This document shows, piece by piece, positions 56,390-64,000 of a DNA stretch of 64,000 nucleotides. The notes under the pieces are model-generated. The model ran no database searches. It had not been told where the DNA came from and worked only from the letters and a program-made list of their open reading frames with translations. The translations under genes and the position numbers were made by a program. Numbering within the stretch: the first letter of the stretch is position 1; the number at the start of each line of letters is the position of its first letter. The stretch comes from Microplitis mediator (Eukaryota > Arthropoda > Insecta > Hymenoptera > Braconidae): the NCBI RefSeq assembly GCF_029852145.1, contig NC_079979.1, positions 8,906,642 through 8,970,641 of the forward strand. Reading direction: 5' to 3'.

Positions 56390-56845
56390 AGCTGGTGCAC
56401 CAGGACAAACTCCAAGCTGTCTATCAGAATAATAATCAGGACTCTTATTAAAAAATTAAAAAGAGCGTACTTCAGGTTGCTCATCAGGATAATCATAAGG
56501 ACTTCTATCAGGTGGAGCACCAGGACAAACTCCGGGCTACTTGTCAGGATAATAATAAGGACTACTATTAGGTGGAGCACCAGGACAAACTCCAGGCTGC
56601 TTATCAGCATAATAATGAGAAGTTTTGTAAAAAAATAAAAACGATGAACCCTAGGCTGCTTTCTAGGATAATAATAAGGACTAATATCAGGTGGAGCACC
56701 AGGACAAACTCCAGACTGCTTATCAGGATAATAATGACTTTTATTAAAAAAAAAAGAACAAACTTCGGGTCGCTCATCAGGATTATAATAAGGACTTTTA
56801 TGAAAAAAATTTGCAACAAACTTAACGCTGCTTTCTAGGATACTA
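56390..56845. repeat. 60-bp minisatellite, right block
   Basis: Seven to eight more diverged units continue after the LTR-like insertion, with the same AGGACAAACTCC, TCAGGATAATAATAAGGAC and GGTGGAGCACCAGGAC elements. Frames open here differ from those of the left block, so selection on one reading frame is unlikely. Confidence 0.85.
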
Positions 56846-57077
56846 ATGAAGACATCGATTAGTATAATTGTAAAAAAATCTTAATTCTATGTGTCAATGT
56901 ATTTAATTAATACGTTCGATCATATTTTCATGAGTTTTTTAACTTGGAGTTTTTATTATAAACAACTGCTGCTAAGTTCAAGTTGTTTTTCTTAATAATC
57001 ATTGTCATTCCAACCATAAATTTTTAACGAGTCGGAATTAATATATACGTCGGCAGTAATAAAATATTGAAGTGATC
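56846..57077 (+). other. Upstream region of the BEN-domain gene
   Basis: AT-rich, with no clear TATA box; TTTTTATTATAAAC near 56950 is a weak candidate about 120 bases before the start codon. Confidence 0.3.
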
Positions 57078-58215
57078 ATGAAGCACGTCTTAATTTTTTG
57101 GCCAACTGATAAAAGTATTAGTGTCATAAAATGTGCTCTAATTAAGCGTCGTTCAGGAAATGAAGTAACTGTTCGCTGGGATCGTAAAGTTGTTCATGGG
57201 TTTATTATAGCTGAAAGTGGTAAATTTGATTAGAACACATGTATTTTTTTAACTACGGTAGGGTAAAAGACCCCATTATTGGCGGGGACCCCATTACTGA
57301 CACTTTCTTCGATTTTGGTACTTATTGAATTAATGAAATCATTCATTTCAACAATGAATATATTATTTCTAATCTTTAAGACCTTTGGATCAAAGAAATT
57401 TTTCATTTTTATTCCAAGTAGAACATTTTTTCATTGAAAGAAAAAGTGCCACCAATGGGATCTTTTACCTTATAAAGTTTTCAATGAAATCCAAAATGCG
57501 AAAATTTCTTTTTGTAGAGAACGTTGAGTGGTTGAATCGCTTCATTATTGATATACACGGTGTCATTACTGGATTCGTTGATGAAGATGCCGGTGATGAA
57601 ATAAGTGGAAACAACGGAGATGAAGGAATGATCAACAAAAACGACGAAGACGTGGGTCATGCTGTTAATTTAGATCATAATGAAGTAGGCGTTGGTGCAG
57701 CTGACTCGATTTCTACTGACACGGACGAGGAGGATGACAGAAGTAAAATCGAAAGTGGTGCAGATCATCATCAAGAAATTGTTTTTGTTGCAAATAACCC
57801 CGTGATAGCTGTTAATCACGACGAAGACAATGATAGCTCTGAGTCATATTTTACGGCTAGCTCTGGGATATCGAGTAGTGATGACAATGATGAAGTCGTC
57901 GAGCTTCAACCTGACAGTAAGATCTATGTTGATGCTCTAGACTTAAAAGACATCACTGACCGATTTAAAAATAACCCAAGAGAAGCTACACGTCGACTTT
58001 TACTGCAGATAATCGGCCGAGAAGATTTAATGAAAATGACTCTAAAAGGAAGAAACGAAAAAGAAGCCATTCCTAATAATGTTAACACAACGATAAGAAG
58101 TAAATTTCTAAGAGTAGTTATTACAATTATACCGGAAAGAACTAACAATGAATATTTTTTTTACAGAATTTGTTTCAAAGATAACGCCAAAGGAACTGAG
58201 ACTCACAAAATTTGA
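57078..58215 (+). CDS. BEN-domain protein gene, two exons
   Basis: Exon 1, 57078-57219, begins MKHVLIFWPTDKSISVIKC and has NEVTVRWDRKVVHGFIIAES, the N-terminal pattern of many insect BEN-domain proteins (a small barrel of about 50 residues). The donor AGTG|GTAAAT and acceptor TTTTTGTAG (57517) are both phase 1, so exon 2 (57518-58215) joins in frame for 279 residues. The middle is a long acidic Asp/Glu/Ser-rich linker. Near the end, DITDRFKNNPREATRRLLLQ, IIGREDLMKM and IPNNVNTTIRSKF fit the BEN fold, which binds DNA and usually represses transcription. BEN genes also occur in parasitoid wasps and in the bracoviruses they carry; nothing here proves viral origin. Confidence 0.65.
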
Positions 58216-58365
58216 ACACAAGAAATGCATTACAAAATTTTTGACAAACCTTCGAGCCTCACAACCAACTCAGTGAAGTCTTAATTTTGAGTTTAATATC
58301 TGCTTCTAAATTGAAATAGTTTGTATTGTATTTATCACTAATACACAAATTATAATTTTGAGATA

Positions 58366-58540
58366 GTCGGTTTTCCAGCATCGTGACTCACTCTGTGGCT
58401 TTTTGGTCGGATAAAATTCTTGAAACTTTGTCTGTTGTTTTAGATCACAATTTTGAGATAATCTAAAACAACAGACAAAGTTTCAAAAATTTTATCCGAC
58501 CAAAAAGCCACAGAGTGTGTCACGATGCTGGAAAACCGAC
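58366..58540. mobile_element. Short fold-back MITE (175 bp)
   Basis: The termini GTCGGTTTTCCAGCATCGTG and its complement are flanked by TA (58364-58365 and 58541-58542). The arms are about 78 bases and the loop is tiny (ATCACAATTTTGAGAT). TA flanks suggest a Tc1/mariner-type MITE. It lies about 150 bases after the BEN stop codon, in the likely 3' untranslated region. Confidence 0.85.
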
Positions 58541-58770
58541 TATGTATCACACTTTAACCTCTGTATTCATTATTTAGTATGATAATACTTTAACCTCACG
58601 CAGTTGTTGTATTTTTATTTAACCAATAAAGTATTCATCTAGTTAATGCCATTCATACCGTCTTTTTAATCAACCTAAATTGTCCTATGTCTTAACACTA
58701 AAAATATTCTCAATTTTACTCTGCATACTGGTTTGGGTATTTCTACTTTTTTAGGATATAACCCCTAAAA

Positions 58771-58928
58771 ATATTCTTAATTTAATCCTTGATGTGATTG
58801 TTGATGAAGTCAACTCCGCTGCGGTTGATTTTACTACTACTGGCAACCTAGATAAAGATGACAGTAGCTCTGGGTGTTTTTTTACAGCCAGTTCGGGTGA
58901 AGACGATGTAGAAAATAATGTATTCTAA
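58771..58928 (+). pseudogene. Remnant duplicate of the BEN-gene acidic linker
   Basis: The frame reads ILNLILDVIVDEVNSAAVDF, then DKDDSSSGCFFTASSGEDDV and stops at 58928. The motif DSS-x-x-x-F-x-TASSG matches DNDSSESYFTASSG in the BEN gene exon 2 (near 57840). It therefore looks like a fragment from a tandem duplication of that gene, or a short alternative terminal exon. Confidence 0.5.
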
Positions 58929-59121
58929 ATTTTATTCTATCTTTTATTTGTTTATTTAAAACAGGAGAGTAGGCTTGTTACCATGTTCATGTTGAGATCG
59001 ATTGTCTTTTATTCACGTCACATTAATTAATTTGCTGCAGATTGCTTGTGTCATTGCTTTTAATTACTTACCTAAAAGTTTACACAGTGGTTAATCGATT
59101 TTTCCAAAATATCAGTGTAAT

Positions 59122-60289
59122 ATGGCTGAATATACTGCTGAAGAGTATGCCGACATGGTCCTTTTATATGGCATGGCTGGTTGTATTGCTGCTGAAGCGA
59201 GACGCAGGTATGCAGAGCGATTTCCGAATCGACGACATCCAAGTTCTCCAGTAATTCTTGGTGCCGTCAACCGATTACGTGCTTCAGGTAGTGTCTTACC
59301 AAATCATAGAGAAGCTGGTGCACCACGTCATGCCAGAAATAATGACAACGAGGGGGCCATCATTGATGCTGACGAAGAAGATCCAGAGATTGGTATTCGC
59401 GGAGTTGCTCAGCAACTAAATCTATCGTATGGTACTGTTCAACGAACGTTGAAAGACGAAAAACGCCACGCTTATCATTATCAACGAGTTCAAGAGTTGA
59501 AGCCCGAAGACTATCCAGTTCGTGTTGCTTTCTGTCAGGAGCTCTTGAATCGAATTGAAAACGATGATAATTTTTTAAATAAAATTTTGTTTACTGATGA
59601 GAGTAAATTTGGCCAGAATTCGTTTTGGAATACCCGAAATTTCCATTGGTATGCTGAAGAAAATCCTCATTGCACGGTTGTTCGTAATCACCAAGACCGA
59701 TTTTCCATCAACATCTGGGCAGGAATCCACTTTGGCCAACGCACTATTGTAAATGAAATTTATTATGATAATTTTCTTTTACCAAATTTTGATTCGTGAA
59801 GTTGTGGCATTAATGTTTAAAAATTTATTATAGGTCGGCCCTTATGAATTTGAAGAAAATTTAACAGCTGAATTATATGTAGATTTTCTCGACCAACATC
59901 TGCAACAAGAATGCCGAGATGCAGGAATCCCACAGAGAATTTATCAAGAAATGTGGTTTCAGCAAGATGGCGCTCCGGCTCACACAGCAGGAGCTTCTCA
60001 AGCATGGCTTCATGCACATTTTGGCAATCGCTACATCGGTCGAGGCGGGATAATTAATTGGCCTCCCAGATCACCAGATCTCAATCCATTGGATTATTTC
60101 GTATAGGGTCATGTTAAAGCTAATGTTTACCGTCATCCCGTCAATGAAGAAGATACATTGCGAGAAAAAGTCACTGATTGCCTCAATGAAATCACACGGG
60201 AGATGATTGATAACTGTGCCACAAACTTTGTTAAGCGTCTTCGGTGCTGCGTTCAAAATAATGGAGGGCATTTTGAACAACTGTTGTAG
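59122..60289 (+). pseudogene. Tc1/mariner-like DDE transposase with one intron and one nonsense codon
   Basis: Exon 1 (59122-59748) starts MAEYTAEEYADMVLLYGMAG, an N-terminal helical domain common in insect transposase-like proteins. It continues with a helix-turn-helix (GIRGVAQQLNLSYGTVQRTL) and the first catalytic Asp at 159 (LFTDESKFGQ). An 85-base intron (ATT|GTAAATG, TTATAG ending 59833) joins exon 2 (59834-60289), with VGPYEFEENLTAELY, second Asp in MWFQQDGAPAHTA and third in PPRSPDLNPLDYF. The joint restores the family spacing exactly. TAG at 60104-60106 stands where the family has Trp before G, so the protein is cut before its last 60 residues. The whole gene is otherwise open. Confidence 0.8.
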
Positions 60290-60552
60290 CTAAGTTCAAT
60301 CACATGAATTTTGCATGCTAATGAATTATATTGAACAAAACAACCCAGTTGTGATAACGTACTTTGGGATAAGTTAATAAATTAATTGAGTTCGTACCCT
60401 GAAATATGATTTAATTAATTTGATCTTCTTCACTTCAGCATGATCTCAGTTATGTCTCTAAATGAAGATTTATAACTTGTCTTGTCAGTAAGTCCTTCGT
60501 ATGATTCTAAAGATCAGTCGGAAAGTCGTCCTCGTATTTCATCAGATAAAAG

Positions 60553-60610
60553 TACTGAGTTTGTCCTGGTGCTCCACTTGACAGAAGCCCTTATGATTAT
60601 CCTGATGAGC
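60553..60610 (-). repeat. Single inverted unit of the 60-bp minisatellite
   Basis: TTTGTCCTGGTGCTCCACTT and CCTTATGATTATCCTGATGA are the reverse complement of the minisatellite unit at 53930-56845, about four kilobases away. An AAT repeat (60611-60638) follows directly. Confidence 0.85.
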
Positions 60611-60638
60611 AACAATAATAATAATAATAATAATAATA

Positions 60639-61410
60639 CCCGGTGTAATCAATACCCTCGAATACCGTGCGAAAGTACTCCAGATGCAGCTACCCGACAC
60701 ATCGTGTAGGGTGTGTAAGCAACATCCTGAGACGCTTATGCATCTCTTGTCAGCATGTCCTGTGCTGGCAAGAGGTGCATACATCCAGCATCATAATGCT
60801 GCTCTGCGAGTACTTTATTACCACCTTCGACATACGCACGGTATCGATAAAACACCAGTGCTGCCTTACCTGCCAGGAGATATTCCGCAAGTTGTTGAGA
60901 ATGACCGTTGCCGTATTTATTGGAACGTGCCATTCGCAACAACTCGGAAAATAGATCACAACAAACCTGATATTGTGCTCTTCGATAAAACCACTCGTGA
61001 CATTTATGTCATCGAGTTCTCAGCACCTGCTGAGTATAACATAACGGTTAAAGAAGAGCACAAACACGAGATATATCAGGATCTCCTTTTTGAAATTGGC
61101 AAACTTTACCCCGGCTACCGTGTCAAACTTGTCGTCCTCATTGTTGGCGTCCTTGGAGGAATGAAACAGTCTTTTGTATCTGCATTGGCTAGAATACCAA
61201 CTTGTTCAGCGCAAGTTGAGCTTCTGGCATCGAGGATGCAAAAGGCTGTAATTCTTGGATCCCTCCGTCTACTTAGGCAACGAAACTTGGCCTGCTGCGC
61301 ATGCTGATCATCTTGTTGAAGAAGCATCGCAGCAGTAACGATTTGGCGCTCAGCTGAGGCCCTCGGTAGAGTCGGACTACCGGGGATAACCCCCTGAGCA
61401 TTTCACTTAA
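60639..61410 (+). pseudogene. 5'-truncated Dong/R4-type LINE, C-terminal endonuclease part
   Basis: The frame from 60640 to 61307 encodes a zinc knuckle CRVCKQHPETLMHLLSAC (CCHC) and a restriction-like endonuclease core KPDIVLFDKTTRDIYVIEFS (PD-(D/E)XK layout) with later K residues, the C-terminal arrangement of R2/R4-clade reverse transcriptases. The element starts directly after an AAT run (60611-60638) and ends in a non-coding tail before a second run (61414-61463). Dong elements are known to insert in TAA repeats. The reverse transcriptase is missing, so this is a typical 5'-truncated copy. The remaining frame is intact, so it may be young. Confidence 0.75.
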
Positions 61411-61413
61411 AAA

Positions 61414-61464
<51 letters not shown>

Positions 61465-61607
61465 TTAAAATTAATACATTAAAATTAATAATAAAAAATA
61501 ATTTTTACAATTGATATACAAAAAAAATGTACAATATATATATATATAAAAAAACTTTAAAAAAATAAAAAAAGCTGAATTTATAATAATAATAATGATT
61601 AAAATAA
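61411..61607. repeat. AAT microsatellite and AT-rich spacer
   Basis: About 16 ATA/AAT units at 61414-61463, then AT-rich DNA with a short TA run near 61537. It is both the target sequence of the LINE fragment and the 3' flank of the leftward gene. Confidence 0.85.
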
Positions 61608-62031
61608 TCAGTTAAATTCAGCTTCCATATTCAATCCTTCGAAGTCAGCAGCTTCCATATGTAACTGATTCAGCAGCACCTGACAGTTTCGCTGCAGTTG
61701 GTGATATTGGAGCTGCCAGTAATCAATCTCCTGGCTCTGCTCCACGAACAACGGTGCATCTAGCTCCTGCAACGTTTCCAAACGTCGGATTTCGCCTTCC
61801 AGACGCTGCTCACGCTCCTGACGTTGCTGAATCTCCAACTGCTGCTGTTGTATCAGCAGCTGCTGCTGCTCCATCTGAAGCTGCTGCTGCTGCTGTATTT
61901 GCTGGAGTCTCTCAATCTCCATCGACTGCTGCTGCTCGCGTATACCCTCCAATCGAATCATCGATTCAACTTCGGCTGAAATAAAAATACAAACAAATAA
62001 AATTAAAAAAAATTGTTTTTAAATAATAATG

Positions 62032-62083
<52 letters not shown>

Positions 62084-62675
62084 CATCATAAGTCGAAGTC
62101 GACTCAGAGTCACTGGTTGAAATCTCAGGTGATGGTGGTTGGCGTGTATACCAAAGGGGCTTACCCCCATGAATCAATGGAGCTGCTGGCTGTTGTCTGC
62201 ACTGCTGCTGCTGCTCGGCTTCTTCCAGCAGTTCAGCGATGTCGAGCTGATCATTCAGCACATCATCGATTATTGTATCCATCAATTCCTCATCAACATC
62301 ATACCACCCTGTTGACTCCATCAGCACATTGATCAGCGATGGAGGTGGTGCAGCTGTTGGTGATCCCAACATAGCTTGATTTTTAAAACAATCAATGGCG
62401 CACTCCTCGATCAGCGTGTAGTTCGAGGCTGATGGTTCCTCTGCAGCAACATGGGTTAACTTGAACCACCAATGATTTTCACTCCAAGTTAATCGGGTCG
62501 GAGTTTCACCACCAATGGTGAAAATGTGGTCCCACAGCCATTCACACTTGATGGCTGTATCATAATTCTTTAGGAACACCCCGACCTCACGATCCACTTC
62601 CTCAAAAATAAGGAAGTGTGAGTGGCTGCTGATCCACTCATCAGGGATGCAACATGAGTTGATTATATTACCCAT
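61608..62675 (-). CDS. Glutamine-rich coiled-coil protein gene, spliced
   Basis: Exon 2 (62675-62084) starts at ATG 62675 (MGNIINSCCIPDEWISSHSH). Exon 3 (61975-61608) follows a 108-base intron (GATG|GTATTA donor, TTTCAG acceptor), both phase 1, giving 319 residues. The N-terminal third is Trp/Cys-rich (CEWLWDHIFTIGGETPT, NHWWFKLTHV). Two acidic helices come next (LMDTIIDDVLNDQLDIAELL). A Ser/Pro part follows, and then a Gln-rich coiled coil (QQQQLEIQQRQEREQRLEGE). MG-x-x-x-S at the start could allow myristoylation. I do not recognise a family. A 5'UTR intron and a TATA box support a real gene. Confidence 0.6.
62029..62082. repeat. AAT microsatellite inside the intron of the glutamine-rich gene
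   Basis: About 17 repeats end at the splice donor (plus-strand TACC at 62081), so on the coding strand the donor GTATTATTATT is made of repeat. Length changes alter the intron but not the exons. Confidence 0.9.
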
Positions 62676-62678
62676 ATT

Positions 62679-62768
62679 CTACAAAGAATTTTAATTAAAA
62701 TTAAAAAATAAAAACATGAAATACTAAGAATATTATAAAAAAAAAATTACTCCGTTTTAACTACTTAC
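62679..62768 (-). other. 5'UTR intron of the glutamine-rich gene
   Basis: On the minus strand the donor ATGTAAGTAG lies at 62768 and the acceptor TTCTTTGTAG ends at 62679. The start codon lies three bases into the next exon. Length 90 bases, normal for insects. Confidence 0.55.
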
Positions 62769-63019
62769 ATTTTTTTTTTTTTGTTGAAAATTATATTAAA
62801 TTTAAAAAAAGATTTAAAAATTTAAAGTTTTTCACTTCACTTAATAACTCACACACTTTGGATAGTTTAAATGAAATTTAAAAAACTTTTTAAAAAAAAT
62901 GAAATTTTATACTGAACTACACACACACACACTACACTTATTGTGAATTTATAAAAATTTAAAAACTGTAAAAAATACAAAGTTGTACTAAATGACACTA
63001 CACTTTGAAGTTTTAAGTA

Positions 63020-63060
63020 ACAGATATGTTATATTATAAAAATGCAGCCACTTATATAGG
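63020..63060 (-). promoter_or_regulatory. TATA box of the glutamine-rich gene
   Basis: On the minus strand TATATAAG lies at 63058-63051, placing a start at about 63027, roughly 260 bases upstream of the 5'UTR donor. No strong initiator is seen. Confidence 0.4.
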
Positions 63061-64000
63061 AGAAACCCCTACTTAACTATTGAAAAAAAAAATGTCCTAC
63101 CCATAATTATCTTGTAATGACCAATAGCCAAAATGTTCCAGTAAAAGTTGACAAAAATCTCATGACTATTTCCACTACCATCAAAAATAAATTTTGAGCT
63201 CCACCCATAAAAAATTTTTTTATAAAATTTACATGTTATGAAAACAATTGTTAAATAAATTTATATATATATATATATATATATGTCTTAATGATTTTTT
63301 ATTTGAATTTTAATAAAATTATACTTGAAGCTTTTCATATAAAGAAATAAAAATGAGTAACCTTCTAAATAAACTATATCAAGAGATCTTGAAAAAAAAT
63401 TTTTTTAAACTGATTATTTCCATACTAAAAGTTATATACATGAGAAATTTGATAATTTCATTGGCTTAATCTAAATGATTTCCATAAAAAATAATCTCAT
63501 TTCTTAAATTTTAATAAAATTATAATTAAAGCTTTTCCATATAAAAGAATACAAATTAGTAAGCTTCTAAATAAACTATATCAAGAGATCTTGAAAAATT
63601 TTTCAAACTGAATATTTACATACTAAAAGTTTTATACATGAGAAATTTGTTAATTTCATTTTGGGTTTTAATCTAATTTAAATATTTTTCTCGTATACGA
63701 CAGTCATTTATGGTTTAATTAAATCATATGTTGAATATATTATTTAATGGTTATTTATATGGAACATAATTAGTGATAATTCATTTATTTTTTAAAATTG
63801 TTATCAATACAATCAGTTTTAAATTTTTATCCTATCATGAAATGGAGTAGCACTTTAAGTGGGTTATTTAGTTTTAACTGAAAAATAAATTGTCATTATA
63901 CACTTGAGTTTATGTAAGATAAGGGTCTTATTTGTATAGAGGCCATAAAATTTCACACTTTCCAATACAAATAGCCCATAAGAGGCTTAAACTATATTTG
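63061..64000. repeat. AT-rich region with a roughly 195-bp tandem duplication
   Basis: The segment 63305-63465 (AATAAAATTATACTTGAAGC, AACTATATCAAGAGATCTTG, ACATGAGAAATTTGATAATT) recurs at 63512-63662 with small changes. A short TA run lies at 63262-63284. No gene is recognised from here to the end of the window. Confidence 0.75.

Noticed and set aside
57078..58215. A bracovirus proviral segment around the BEN gene.
   Set aside because: No direct-repeat junction and no other typical bracovirus gene families were seen; host origin is simpler.
60482..60709. A plus-strand frame starting SVSPSYDSKDQSESRPRI as a gene.
   Set aside because: It runs through the inverted minisatellite unit and the AAT repeat into poly-Asn; no supporting signals.

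Overview
The window is strongly AT-rich eukaryotic DNA with short GT-AG introns, TATA plus initiator promoters and dense transposons. The transposon set (Polinton/Maverick with adenovirus-like virion genes, copia, gypsy remnants, a Dong/R4-type LINE tail in an AAT repeat, a Tc1/mariner-like transposase, Helentron-like ends) points to an arthropod, most likely an insect. A BEN-domain gene is compatible with a parasitoid wasp, but that is only a guess. A 100-base run of N at 30660-30759 shows that this is a scaffold.

The main object is one Polinton whose ends I place at 5133 and 43778. The ends are inverted repeats starting AGTAGTATGGTGCA, flanked by CTATA on both sides. Between them lies a 21.6 kb nest of later insertions (7939-29576). 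Without the nest the Polinton is about 17.0 kb, the normal size for the family. Its left arm carries two leftward genes. Its right arm carries a rightward block: a small spliced gene, protein-primed DNA polymerase B (two in-frame stops), a conserved GF/KE protein, a second spliced gene, packaging ATPase, small basic protein, a conserved protein, integrase, penton-like protein, protein VI-like protein, double-jelly-roll capsid, a second GF/KE protein and an adenain-type protease. From the ATPase to the capsid gene the spacing is close to zero.

The nest is ordered. A 2.0 kb palindromic TA-flanked element (family D, full copy at 47908-49917) entered the intergenic region between the divergent Polinton genes. 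A 12.45 kb Helentron-like element (8694-21148) then entered its left arm. That element carries about 14 tandem 578-bp gene-like repeats and was itself hit by two palindromic elements (15748-16762, 19996-20955). A complete copia element (22229-29400, CTCCG target duplication, initiator-tRNA-Met primer site) entered the right arm and was hit by another palindromic element (22992-24864).

Left of the Polinton (1-5132) there is a palindromic repeat, a long stretch without a recognisable gene, and a TATA/Inr core promoter at 4856-4891. The Polinton separates this promoter from a GTAAGT splice donor at 43792.

Right of the Polinton come a broken gypsy integrase with a candidate 3' LTR (43980-45930), two adjacent palindromic elements (45950-49917, the first holding a solo LTR), a 384-bp relative of the Helentron-like element that cut short a GF/KE gene (50648-51301), a G-rich island, a small TATA-driven gene with a 5'UTR intron (53158-53475), a 60-bp minisatellite split by another solo LTR (53930-56840), a two-exon BEN-domain gene (57078-58215), an intron-containing mariner-like transposase with one nonsense codon (59122-60289), a Dong-like LINE 3' end (60639-61410) and a three-exon leftward glutamine-rich gene (61608-62768).
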